Assembly (NCBI RefSeq): GCF_011082085.1
Contig: NZ_CP041063.1
Coordinates: 1,054,001-1,118,000, forward strand
DNA: 64,000 nucleotides
Source: Bacillus sp. Cs-700
GTDB taxonomy: Bacteria > Bacillota > Bacilli > Bacillales > Guptibacillaceae
Direction of reading: 5' to 3'
Below, in pieces: positions 46,592-54,369 of the stretch. Position numbers and translations under genes: made by a program. How positions within the stretch are numbered: the stretch's first letter is position 1; every line of letters begins with the position of its first letter. The notes under the pieces are model-generated. The model saw nothing but the letters and a program-made list of their open reading frames with translations. It did no database searches and was not told the origin of the DNA.

Positions 46592-47620
46592 TCAAATGTT
46601 TTGCAAATAATAAAACATCGGCATAAGAATGGACATAAACATCAACATGACGACAAGACCAACACCAACAAAACTAACAGGCTGCAAAATCATAAACCCT
46701 TTCTTAACAAGCTCTTCAAATCGTTCGCCAACCACCTCCCCATACAGAATAAGCTCCCTGCCGAGATTACCACTTACTTGTCCATGCATTAAAATTTCTT
46801 TGAACTCAGGTACATATAAACTAGCGTGATCAAATAAACCTTCTAGCTTTTCCCCGCGCATCAACGACAGTGAAACCCGACTAGCCTCCTCTTGAAAAAA
46901 AACAAAATGCGATTGCTTTGTTAATAATGAAAAAGCCTCGGCAATGGAAAGACCACTTTGAAGTAATAAACCTAAGTGAAGGGAGGTATGATGAGTGAGG
47001 TACAGAGGGATAAAGAGGTGAACGAATGGTACTTTACTATAAATAATCATTTTCTGTACTGCAGAAGTAGGTTTGTTTTTCACTAACGTAGAAAGATAAA
47101 ATGCAATGGAAAGCACAATAACACCTACAACAATAGCTGGCATAAACCGAACAAGCTCCATAAAAAACTTCGAAATAAATGGGAGAGGAACATCGAGCGT
47201 TTGGTACAACGTATTAAATTGAGGCAATAAGTATTTTCCTACCACAAACAACATAATGGCCGTCATCCAAAATAGAAAGATTGGATAAGCAAGCGTACTG
47301 CGCAGACGTTTTTGCCATTCACTTCTCGTTTTCATTAACTGTCCAGAGGCAGATATGCCTGTCGCAAAATCACGCTGTTCAGACATATACAAGTAAGATA
47401 ATATATCTCCTGGGAAGTGAAAATCAGCTAAAACATCATGAAAGGAGTCGCCACCTTTTAGCCTCAGAATAATCAATTCAATGTTTGCGCGGATATGATC
47501 ATTTTGATATAAAGCATAAACCTCCAGACACTTTGCGAGCGAATACCCCTCTTCAAGCATCTTCCCTACCCGACAAAGAAAGTCTGCTTTTCGATCAAGC
47601 TTCCATTTGGATCGTCTCAC
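46592..47620 (-). CDS. comGB: Competence pilus membrane platform ComGB
   Basis: A 342-residue PilC/GspF-family polytopic protein with two F-domain repeats and membrane spans at about 108-128, 160-185 and 315-338. ASGQLMKTRSEWQKRLRSTLAYPIFL is typical. It overlaps comGA by 26 nt. Confidence 0.94.
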   Translation of the reverse strand: MRRSKWKLDRKADFLCRVGKMLEEGYSLAKCLEVYALYQNDHIRANIELIILRLKGGDSFHDVLADFHFPGDILSYLYMSEQRDFATGISASGQLMKTRSEWQKRLRSTLAYPIFLFWMTAIMLFVVGKYLLPQFNTLYQTLDVPLPFISKFFMELVRFMPAIVVGVIVLSIAFYLSTLVKNKPTSAVQKMIIYSKVPFVHLFIPLYLTHHTSLHLGLLLQSGLSIAEAFSLLTKQSHFVFFQEEASRVSLSLMRGEKLEGLFDHASLYVPEFKEILMHGQVSGNLGRELILYGEVVGERFEELVKKGFMILQPVSFVGVGLVVMLMFMSILMPMFYYLQNI

Positions 47621-48677
47621 GGTTAAATAATCCCAACTCCTTCTCTACGGTTTCTTTTTGAATATAGCCTAAGGCATAGGCTCTAAGAATGTAATCTTTA
47701 ATTGTGGATTGGCCTGGTATGGTTAAAAGCTCTGGATAATCGAGGGCTTTTTGAAGGTGGAGACCTGCGAGGATTTCAACAACAGCAAGCTTTCTACGAG
47801 TTCTCCTCTTAAGACATTCAAGAGAACACACATCACAATAGGGACACTTTAAAGGTACTAACCGCTGAGTTGCAACGCCTCTTAACGTCTGGGTGATGTT
47901 ATGAAGTGGAATACCGAACTCGAGTAATCTTGGAATGCATTCAAGTGTACTTCCCGTATGGAGTGTGGAGACAACCAAATGACCAGTCATACTAGCTCTT
48001 ATCGCGAGTTGAGCCGTTTGTTCATCACGTATCTCTCCTACGACAAGAATATCAGGATCATGCCTTAAACCCGCTTTAAAACCCTCATAATACGAAAGTC
48101 CAGCCTTCTCGTTCACTTCCATTTGAATAAAATCAGGATTCCTCTTTTCGATCGGATCTTCTATTGTAAGAACACGGCGATGTCGCTTTACGCTTAACGT
48201 TTGAAGTAAGGAATACATGGTTGTCGTTTTACCTGATCCAGTAGGGCCAGTGATCATAAATAAACCACTGTTACAACTAACAATCTGAAGAAGTCGGTTT
48301 GCAATTGAGGGAAAAAGAAAAAGTTCTTTAAAGGAGTGAGTTTCATCTTGTGGCAAAATACGAATAACGAGACTTTCGTGGTACGGAGTTGGAATTGTAG
48401 AGAGACGGAGATGAAGTTTTCTTGGGTAAAGAATCATATCCATTGCACCATTTTGAGGACGACGTTTTTCACCAATGTCCATTCCACTCAAAAACTTAAA
48501 ATGAGACAATAGCTTTTCAGCGACACTCATTGGTAACCATAAAGCATCATAAAGACGATTATCCACCCGAAATTGAATGGCTGCACCTTTCTCCTTCGGA
48601 TGAAAATGTACATCAGATGCCCCCACTTCCATCGCTTGTTTGATAATGTCTTTCCCCTTTTCTTCAATATTCAGCAA
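47595..48677 (-). CDS. comGA: Competence pilus assembly ATPase ComGA
   Basis: GspE/PilB-type traffic ATPase, 360 residues (B. subtilis 356). Walker A GPTGSGKTTT, Asp box TIEDPIE, Walker B DPDILVVGEIRDEQTA and a C-terminal Cys set (CPYCDVC...C) are present. The start is TTG 48677 behind AAAGGAAGG. It is the first gene of the comG operon; a ComK site would be expected upstream but no clean AAAA-N5-TTTT pair is seen. Confidence 0.95.
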   Translation of the reverse strand: MLNIEEKGKDIIKQAMEVGASDVHFHPKEKGAAIQFRVDNRLYDALWLPMSVAEKLLSHFKFLSGMDIGEKRRPQNGAMDMILYPRKLHLRLSTIPTPYHESLVIRILPQDETHSFKELFLFPSIANRLLQIVSCNSGLFMITGPTGSGKTTTMYSLLQTLSVKRHRRVLTIEDPIEKRNPDFIQMEVNEKAGLSYYEGFKAGLRHDPDILVVGEIRDEQTAQLAIRASMTGHLVVSTLHTGSTLECIPRLLEFGIPLHNITQTLRGVATQRLVPLKCPYCDVCSLECLKRRTRRKLAVVEILAGLHLQKALDYPELLTIPGQSTIKDYILRAYALGYIQKETVEKELGLFNRETIQMEA

Positions 48678-48703
48678 AACACACCTTCCTTTCGTCTAAA
48701 TTC

Positions 48704-48719
48704 ACGATTTTAAAATCGT
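48704..48719. promoter_or_regulatory. Perfect 16-bp palindrome upstream of comGA
   Basis: ACGATTTTAAAATCGT lies 27-42 nt before the comGA start, overlapping the place where a -10 would fall. It is a candidate regulator site; its protein is unknown. Confidence 0.4.
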
Positions 48720-48720
48720 A

Positions 48721-48755
48721 AAGAAAAGGATTCGCCAGGTAACTGGTAAATCCTT
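48721..48755 (-). terminator. Terminator of the alpha/beta hydrolase gene
   Basis: On the minus strand AAGGATT-TA-CCAG pairs with CTGG-CG-AATCCTT and is followed by TTCTTT. Confidence 0.7.
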
Positions 48756-48777
48756 CTCCTTAATTTTAAATATATAT

Positions 48778-49614
48778 TTATTTAAGTGAAAATTCTTGAA
48801 TACTTAATTCAAACAAACACTCTTCTTCAAGGAATGGGTAATGATTGCTTTCTTCAAAAACAACCAAATTTGCATTCGGAATCATACTCGCCATTTCTTC
48901 GGAATAAGAAAGCGGACATTGCACATCATATCTGCCACAAGCAATAAGAGTAGGGATTGTGATGGCAGTAAGCTGTTTTGTTACATTAAACTGCAAAATT
49001 TCTCTTGCGAAAAAATTCATTCGAGCTGCCGCCATCTTTTTATGTATTGGTTTTGAAAATAAAATTTTATATAGCTCTGGTCGATAAAGAGAAAGTTTCG
49101 TCCTTTCCTCAGATATTTTTTTTCGTTCATTTTGCTCAAGATCAGGATCTTTTAACCGCTCAATGAGTTGCTGCATCAGCTCATGTTGAGGGTGGTCGAC
49201 ATGATAGATACAAGCGGGAGAAGAAGAGGCGTATTCCCTAGCAGCAGCTCCTACAATGATTAAACCTATAAGTGAATTTGCTGCATGAATTCCATATACG
49301 CAAGCAAGCATTCCGCCGGTGGAATGCCCAGCGAAAACCCATTCTCGAATTTTCATCTTTTCGCGTATACTTTCAAGATCAAAGACCGTTTCAATCATAA
49401 ACAATTCGTGCGGTGATTTTACAGAATCTGTATTTCCCGCTTCTTTAAGATTCACTAAATATACGGTATAGTTTTTTGTAAATACATCCGCAAAATAATC
49501 ACCACTGTTATTAAATTGAGAATAAAGATGGGTCACGCAAAGTGGTGGACCATTACCTTTCACAAAAACCTCAAACTTTCCTCGTTCTGTTTTAACGAAA
49601 AGTTGTTTCCACAT
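48778..49614 (-). CDS. Alpha/beta hydrolase
   Basis: A 278-residue alpha/beta-fold hydrolase. The nucleophile elbow is GHSTGG (about 95-100), acidic residue Asp in CGRYDVQCP and His in SNHYPFLEE, so a Ser-Asp-His triad is complete. A lid-like helical insert rich in Lys/Glu covers about 135-185. The ATG at 49614 has GGGGGAG upstream. The substrate is unknown. It is a single-gene unit with its own terminator between comGA and the UPF0145 gene, not part of the B. subtilis order as I remember it. Confidence 0.8.
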   Translation of the reverse strand: MWKQLFVKTERGKFEVFVKGNGPPLCVTHLYSQFNNSGDYFADVFTKNYTVYLVNLKEAGNTDSVKSPHELFMIETVFDLESIREKMKIREWVFAGHSTGGMLACVYGIHAANSLIGLIIVGAAAREYASSSPACIYHVDHPQHELMQQLIERLKDPDLEQNERKKISEERTKLSLYRPELYKILFSKPIHKKMAAARMNFFAREILQFNVTKQLTAITIPTLIACGRYDVQCPLSYSEEMASMIPNANLVVFEESNHYPFLEEECLFELSIQEFSLK

Positions 49615-49660
49615 CAAGACTCCCCCAAACAGTACTTATTAATCATACAGAAATGAAAGG

Positions 49661-49978
49661 CTACTCTAGAATGACAGCCGTACCGTAGGCAATGATTTCT
49701 GATGCACTCGCCATAACGGCTGAAGACTGTAACCGAAAAGCAACGATAGCATTAGCACCTTTACTTTCTGCATCCTTTACCATTCTCGCAATTGCTCTCT
49801 GTCTAGCTTCTGTCATCATTTCGGTATACTCAGTAATTTCACCACCAACAATTGTCCGAAGACTCGCAAGAATGTCCTTTCCTACGTGCTTAGACTGAAC
49901 AGTGCTTCCTCTAACATAACCAATTACTTCCTTAATATTTTTGTTTGCGACTTGATCAGTAGTTACGATTATCATCAT
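49661..49978 (-). CDS. UPF0145 (YbjQ) family protein
   Basis: A 105-residue protein of the YbjQ/UPF0145 family (pentameric 'putative heavy-metal-binding' fold). GYVRGSTVQSKHVGKDILASLRTIVGGEITEYTEMMTEAR and GANAIVAFRLQSS are the family core. The ATG at 49978 follows AGGAGG. It overlaps the upstream small membrane-protein gene by 23 nt. Its function is unknown. Confidence 0.88.
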   Translation of the reverse strand: MMIIVTTDQVANKNIKEVIGYVRGSTVQSKHVGKDILASLRTIVGGEITEYTEMMTEARQRAIARMVKDAESKGANAIVAFRLQSSAVMASASEIIAYGTAVILE

Positions 49979-50150
49979 TTTGTTCCTCCTTCTCCCTATT
50001 CCTTCGATCTTTAATAAGCAAATAAATCAAGAAACCAAGTGAAAGCGCATATCCGACCATAACGAGCGGAATCCACGATGCATTGATAAAAAACATAACG
50101 ACAATCAGAACTTGAAAGATTGAAGCACCTATTAACAATAATATTTTCAT
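49956..50150 (-). CDS. Small two-helix membrane protein
   Basis: A 64-residue protein with two membrane helices (about 3-22 and 27-46) and a charged tail KDRRNREKEEQNDDN. The ATG at 50150 has GGTGAT upstream; GTG at 50162 is the alternative. It overlaps the UPF0145 gene by 23 nt and is probably its partner. Not recognised as a named family. Confidence 0.65.
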   Translation of the reverse strand: MKILLLIGASIFQVLIVVMFFINASWIPLVMVGYALSLGFLIYLLIKDRRNREKEEQNDDNRNY

Positions 50151-50238
50151 TGCGCCTATCACCAGCTTTCTATATCTAACTTAAGAATACCTTATTTTGT
50201 GTGATTTTTCTTGTCCTGTTTTGCCAATTCAATACCAC

Positions 50239-50278
50239 ACGAAAAAGCGATACGCAGAGTCGTTTCCGCATATCGCTG
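50239..50278 (-). terminator. Terminator downstream of mgsR, beyond the tRNA gene
   Basis: On the minus strand AGCGATATGC pairs with GCGTATCGCT (one U-G) and is followed by TTTTTC. No minus-strand gene ends nearby except mgsR, 208 nt upstream, so mgsR transcripts would cross the tRNA gene in antisense. Confidence 0.65.
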
Positions 50279-50413
50279 TGACATGGATTATGATGTTATC
50301 TTATTCAACCAATTGCCCGGACATTCCTATAATGAGGTTGATTTTTTTGCCTTCTGCTAAAAATAAGTATAAGTATCTAAAACGCTGCTCATACTACTAG
50401 AGCACGAAATCAT

Positions 50414-50485
50414 TGGGCTATAGCCAAGCGGTAAGGCAACGGATTTTGATTCCGTCATGCGCTGGTTCGAATCCAGCTAGCCCAG
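50414..50485 (+). tRNA. trnQ: tRNA-Gln (TTG anticodon)
   Basis: TGGGCTA and TAGCCCA form the acceptor stem. D-arm GCC-AAGCGGTAA-GGC, anticodon stem CGGAT/TTCCG... with loop containing TTG, and T-arm CTGGTTCGAATCCAG are all intact. CCA is not encoded. The gene is isolated, on the plus strand, and abuts the mgsR stop codon with no gap. Confidence 0.95.
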
Positions 50486-50869
50486 TTAAGAAACGACAGC
50501 AAGCTTCTTTTTACGTTGTTTTAAATTTTGCAAACCCGACTTATTGTAACCTACAATTAATTTCTTTCCGTTAGTCACGATAGGCCGTCTTAGAAGCTTT
50601 GGTTCATTATGCATTAGTTCAAGCATTTCAGTAAGGGTAAGATCATCAATTTCAACATTTAGCTTTTTGAATGAAGTACTTCTTCTCGCAAGAATTTCTT
50701 CGATACCATCTGTAGATAAGGTAATGATTTCTTTTAATTCATCAATTGAAGGTGTATCTTTAAATAAATGACGCTCTTCAAAATCAACACCATTTTCTTT
50801 TAACCATGCTTTTGTTTTTCTACAAGATGTGCAACTTGGATAAGTATAAAACAATAATTTATCTTCCAA
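50486..50869 (-). CDS. mgsR: Spx/MgsR family regulator (YqgZ)
   Basis: A 127-residue ArsC-fold protein of the Spx family with the redox switch C13-T-S-C16 in TYPSCTSCRKTKAWL and the conserved RRPIVTNGKKLIVGY. By place (next to yqgY) it corresponds to B. subtilis MgsR, which acts with RNA polymerase on part of the general stress regulon. The start is TTG 50869 with GGGGAGGA 6 nt upstream. Confidence 0.88.
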   Translation of the reverse strand: MEDKLLFYTYPSCTSCRKTKAWLKENGVDFEERHLFKDTPSIDELKEIITLSTDGIEEILARRSTSFKKLNVEIDDLTLTEMLELMHNEPKLLRRPIVTNGKKLIVGYNKSGLQNLKQRKKKLAVVS

Positions 50870-51046
50870 TTTAAATCCTCCCCGATTCGTTTTCCGTTGA
50901 TAACTAACTTTACCCACATTATACAACACTTAAACAAATATTGTACAAGAAAAAGATTTGTATTTTTGTGAACGATTTGGGATAATAAATTGGAACCCTT
51001 TTCAAGGTTAAATAAGGAAAGTCATTATTTTGCCATGAGACTAGCA

Positions 51047-51076
51047 TTTACTTTTCTACAAGAACTCATATATAAT
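51047..51076 (+). promoter_or_regulatory. Candidate promoter of yqgY
   Basis: TTTACT, 18 nt, TATAAT (51071-51076) ends 42 nt before the yqgY start. Confidence 0.5.
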
Positions 51077-51117
51077 ACGATATGTATGGGGAATGAACGA
51101 GCAAGGGAGGAACTTTT

Positions 51118-51363
51118 ATGCCTAGAATGTACCGAGTTTTAGCTTTCTGGACCGGCATTTTCTCACTCATGGGCTTCGTTGGTGAGATGCCAGTATTAGG
51201 ATTGCTGTTCCTTGGCCAGGCCGGCATGTTTTTAGCGTTAAGTTATCTTAACTTAACAGAACGTACTTATTTGTATATTTTCGGTGTATACTTAACTTTG
51301 TTTATGGTCGGTTTTTCCTACTGGTCAGTGTTCATGATGACGCCTGGATCAGGCGGACATTAA
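51118..51363 (+). CDS. yqgY: DUF2626 family small membrane protein YqgY
   Basis: An 81-residue protein with three hydrophobic segments and a C-terminal PGSGGH tail, matching YqgY. The ATG at 51118 has AGGGAGG 7 nt upstream. Its function is unknown. It is monocistronic with its own promoter and terminator. Confidence 0.88.
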   Translation: MPRMYRVLAFWTGIFSLMGFVGEMPVLGLLFLGQAGMFLALSYLNLTERTYLYIFGVYLTLFMVGFSYWSVFMMTPGSGGH

Positions 51364-51371
51364 TTCGAACG

Positions 51372-51407
51372 CAAAAAAGACGATGCTTACGCATCGTCTT
51401 TTTTTTG
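51372..51407. terminator. Bidirectional terminator of yqgY and midA-like gene
   Basis: AAAAAAGACGATGC-TTAC-GCATCGTCTTTTTT has a 14-bp perfect stem. The minus-strand gene's TAA is in the loop and its last five codons form the 5' arm. Confidence 0.9.
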
Positions 51408-52475
51408 GCGCTTTTCTTGAATCATTACTAAAAATTGATTCGACTGAGCAAGCCACCTTACTGCTCGATTTTGTTTATGTTCTCTAGAAAAAGGATTATC
51501 CGGAGTCGCTTGCTGAAGAAATTGAAGCAAACCCTCTTTTAAAAGAAATTGTCCTTGTGGGAGACAATCCACCCACTCGATCCCGTGACTTAGACCAATG
51601 TTTCGAATAGCGTCAACATGAACATGAGTTGTGATATCCATTTTTCCCGGTAACTGTAAAACATTTTCTATGAACTGATGATTTTGGTATCCCCTAAGAC
51701 TGCCTTCTCTTCTTTCAGGAGTTTCCCATTCCTCATTTGTATATCCATAATCTACAGTAAAGACTTTTCCATACGATAGCCAACTTCCTACCTCATTCAA
51801 CCATTCTCCCATGGCAAGCGGGATTTCGATCCGTTGTCCATCACTAACCTGAAGTTCATGACACGCTAACCAGTTCAGAATCTCAGGGTCTGTACAGGGA
51901 ATGTACACCTCTTCAAAACAATCGTTATCATTCAAACCAATACAGACTTCAAACAGTTCATGTTGTTTTTCAATAACACGTACAGGAAACGCATCAAGCA
52001 ATTCATTTGAGAATAGAATGCCATTTAACTTCGGCACCTCTTTCTTAATTGCAGAAAGTGAAGGATAAATCAGCACGTTATGATGCTTTGTGCGATCAGC
52101 AATTAATTGCTGATGATAAGGACTGGATTCCAGTACACAATAAGTTAACTTTTCATAAAACTGATAGTCCACCGTTTTTACTTCATCAAGAAAAGAAGAA
52201 ATGAAGTTACCATCACCTGAACCCGCATCGACAATAACTGGTGCATACTCGTTCTTTTGAATTTCTTTTATAAATACTCGGGCCATTACGCGAGAAAAAA
52301 CGTCACCTACACTTGTTGAGGTAATGAAATCACCTCTTTTCCCAGTCTTTGGTGCATTCTTCTGATAATACCCATACTTTTGATGATAAAGAGACAATGT
52401 CATAAACCGCTCGAAAGTGATTGAACTATTTGGGCTCAGTTCAATTTCATTTTTAATGACAGTTTTTAACGACAT
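51387..52475 (-). CDS. SAM-dependent methyltransferase, MidA/NDUFAF7 (COG1565) type
   Basis: A 362-residue protein with the family N-terminus (ITFERFMTLSLYHQKYGYY), SAM motif I VIVDAGSGDGNFISSFL (about 81-97) and the conserved LFSNELLDAFPV, plus VDYGYT. The mitochondrial relative NDUFAF7 methylates an arginine of complex I; the bacterial substrate is unknown. It starts 3 nt after the MBL hydrolase gene, forming an operon. Confidence 0.88.
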   Translation of the reverse strand: MSLKTVIKNEIELSPNSSITFERFMTLSLYHQKYGYYQKNAPKTGKRGDFITSTSVGDVFSRVMARVFIKEIQKNEYAPVIVDAGSGDGNFISSFLDEVKTVDYQFYEKLTYCVLESSPYHQQLIADRTKHHNVLIYPSLSAIKKEVPKLNGILFSNELLDAFPVRVIEKQHELFEVCIGLNDNDCFEEVYIPCTDPEILNWLACHELQVSDGQRIEIPLAMGEWLNEVGSWLSYGKVFTVDYGYTNEEWETPERREGSLRGYQNHQFIENVLQLPGKMDITTHVHVDAIRNIGLSHGIEWVDCLPQGQFLLKEGLLQFLQQATPDNPFSREHKQNRAVRWLAQSNQFLVMIQEKRQKKDDA

Positions 52476-52478
52476 TGC

Positions 52479-53120
52479 CTATAAAGAAAAGCCATTTAGA
52501 AATGGATTTTCAGTCATCTCAGTTTCGATGGTTGTAGCAGCTCCATGTCCAGATGCTACGATCGTAGATTCAGGTAGCACAAGTAGGCGATTATGTATGC
52601 TCTTAAGCAATTGTTTTTGATTCCCCCCTGGAAGATCTGTTCTTCCAATACTTCCAGCAAAAAGAGCGTCACCGGAAAAGACGATATTCGCGTCTTGGAA
52701 GTAAAACGATACGCTGCCAGGTGAGTGTCCCGGAGTCTCTAGAACCGTAAAATTAAATGAACCGATTGTCATATCTCCTTCTCCCTCAATGAGATGGTCA
52801 GCTGGTTTACCAGAAATGTCATCAACAACCGGAAATAGTTTTGACCCATTTAAAGAAGGATCAGAAAGCCAATTTGATTCATATGCATGCAGATAGACTG
52901 GTACTTGATAAGTCTCTCTTAGTAAATCAACGGCACCGATATGATCAAAATGAGCATGAGTTAAAAGAATAGCCAAAGGTTTTAACTCCAGCTTTTCGAT
53001 TTTTCTCTTGATTCGTCCTCCCTCAGCCCCTGGATCTATAAGAAGAGCTTCTTTATTTTCATTCCATATGAGTGCTGCATTTGCTTGTACAGGACCAACA
53101 GCCATTTGTTTCCATTCCAT
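52479..53120 (-). CDS. yqgX: MBL-fold hydrolase (YqgX, glyoxalase II-like)
   Basis: A 213-residue metallo-beta-lactamase-fold protein. Metal motif THAHFDHIG (about 56-64), ETPGHSPGSVSF, FSGDALFAGSIGRTDL and the last His in SGHGAAT are intact. It is likely a thioesterase of the glyoxalase II or bacillithiol type. The ATG at 53120 has GGAGG 8 nt upstream, better than 53135. Confidence 0.92.
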   Translation of the reverse strand: MEWKQMAVGPVQANAALIWNENKEALLIDPGAEGGRIKRKIEKLELKPLAILLTHAHFDHIGAVDLLRETYQVPVYLHAYESNWLSDPSLNGSKLFPVVDDISGKPADHLIEGEGDMTIGSFNFTVLETPGHSPGSVSFYFQDANIVFSGDALFAGSIGRTDLPGGNQKQLLKSIHNRLLVLPESTIVASGHGAATTIETEMTENPFLNGFSL

Positions 53121-53187
53121 AACATTCGCCTCCATTGAAAGATTATGCCTCTTATTCTACACTATAAAAAAGAGTGATTAAAAGGAG

Positions 53188-53673
53188 ATGTTTCTACTGA
53201 ACTTCGTGTATGGCATTGAAATGAAACCACCTGTTAATAAACTTCCTGGGTTCATAGCCCAAATTGTCAAAAAAACGGCTGAACTTGCTAACGTGATGGA
53301 TCGAGATAAACAACTTGTTATCATACCAAATCAAATTGAAGCTGAAGCCCTTCAGAACTACTATAAGTCCAAAGGAGTTCTTGAAGACGTTCATCCACTC
53401 ATTCATCTTTCTCAAGCATCTGAATGTAAACTTTCTTTCACAGACTACGGCTTCAATTCTCAAAACAACGAACTTTATCTCTACAAAGAAATGGTTGCGT
53501 GGTTCAGGGTACTTAAAGGAGACGACCAACAAAAAAAAATGGCTCTTTTACAAATGGAAGAGCATTTCATTTGCCGGAATGACCAGCTTTTCTTTGTTGA
53601 TCGAATGCACATAGAATTAATGCAGGGTATCGCTCGAGCTTACAACATTGAACTTACATTTTCGAGTGAATAA
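53188..53673 (+). CDS. Unrecognised soluble protein, start uncertain
   Basis: Up to 161 residues, no membrane segment, no motif I recognise; a Lys-rich amphipathic first half and an acidic C-terminus. The strong site AAAGGAG (53181-53187) directly abuts the ATG at 53188, leaving no spacer. The best-spaced in-frame codon is CTG at 53197 (9 nt), with GTG at 53206 as another choice. Divergent from yqgX and upstream of yqgW. Codon pattern and the site argue for a real gene. Confidence 0.65.
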   Translation: MFLLNFVYGIEMKPPVNKLPGFIAQIVKKTAELANVMDRDKQLVIIPNQIEAEALQNYYKSKGVLEDVHPLIHLSQASECKLSFTDYGFNSQNNELYLYKEMVAWFRVLKGDDQQKKMALLQMEEHFICRNDQLFFVDRMHIELMQGIARAYNIELTFSSE

Positions 53674-53816
53674 CACCTCGACAAACGAAAAGAAAACGGT
53701 TAAAATAAGATAGGACTTATCGTACATAACATTCAAGAAAAATTTACGATTCAACCATGCAACAGTCATTTTACGGGTATACTGATAATGAGTGCATGGA
53801 TAGGGAGGTATTCCAA

Positions 53817-54002
53817 ATGGGATTAGCAATTATTTTTGCAATCGTGACTTTATTTTGCGTATGGGGTGTTTTTCGTTCCCTTCGTGAAAAGAACTTTATG
53901 GGCCTTGCCTTTGCAGGATTAACAGTGCTTGTATTCGGCGCCTTTACTGTTGCTACAATGATCGATATTCTTTTCGGATCTGGTGGCGGCGGAGGCCACT
54001 AA
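53817..54002 (+). CDS. yqgW: DUF2759 family small membrane protein YqgW
   Basis: A 61-residue protein with two membrane helices (about 2-20 and 28-50) and a C-terminal GSGGGGGH tail. The ATG at 53817 has AGGGAGG 8 nt upstream; the frame upstream to 53757 has no site. It corresponds to YqgW by place and size. Function unknown. Confidence 0.82.
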   Translation: MGLAIIFAIVTLFCVWGVFRSLREKNFMGLAFAGLTVLVFGAFTVATMIDILFGSGGGGGH

Positions 54003-54029
54003 AAAAACAGCCATTTCGGCTGTTTTTTT
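54001..54029. terminator. Bidirectional terminator of yqgW and the ABC-yqgV operon
   Basis: AAAAAACAGCC-ATTTC-GGCTGTTTTTT. The yqgW TAA overlaps the 5' arm; the yqgV stop lies 35 nt away on the other strand. Confidence 0.85.
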
Positions 54030-54063
54030 ATGTCTTAGAAGCACATGATACGTCATGTTACTT

Positions 54064-54369
54064 TTATTTTAAATGTCTTTTAACTGATTCGAGTTTATCT
54101 TCCATTTTCACCTTTTTATCACGACGATCATCGATTCGTAGATTCGTGGCTACACGCTCAATGCCTGCTTGAAAGGGCGCTTCATGGATCGCTTTAACAA
54201 CATCTAGGAGATCAGAAATATCTCCTTCAATAAGAGTACTCATAGGTGTTAAACGATATGTAATCCGATCAGAAAACGATTCTAGAACCTCCTGTACATC
54301 CGCTACATACTTACTAACACTTGGTGTTTCCGTTCCAATCGGAATCACTGTAACATCTACAATTGCCAT
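54064..54369 (-). CDS. yqgV: MTH1187 family thiamine-binding protein (YqgV)
   Basis: A 101-residue ferredoxin-like-fold protein of the MTH1187/YkoF family, small tetrameric proteins some of which bind thiamine or its HMP part. IVDVTVIPIGTETPSVSKYVADVQEVLE and TPMSTLIEGDISDLL are typical. The ATG at 54369 shares a TAATG overlap with the ABC permease stop codon. The combination with the ABC pair just below the thi operon suggests a thiamine-related role (inference). Confidence 0.88.
   Translation of the reverse strand: MAIVDVTVIPIGTETPSVSKYVADVQEVLESFSDRITYRLTPMSTLIEGDISDLLDVVKAIHEAPFQAGIERVATNLRIDDRRDKKVKMEDKLESVKRHLK

Noticed and set aside
50197-50400. Plus-strand frame of 67 codons upstream of tRNA-Gln
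   Set aside because: No ribosome-binding site, no recognisable protein features, and it crosses a terminator hairpin.
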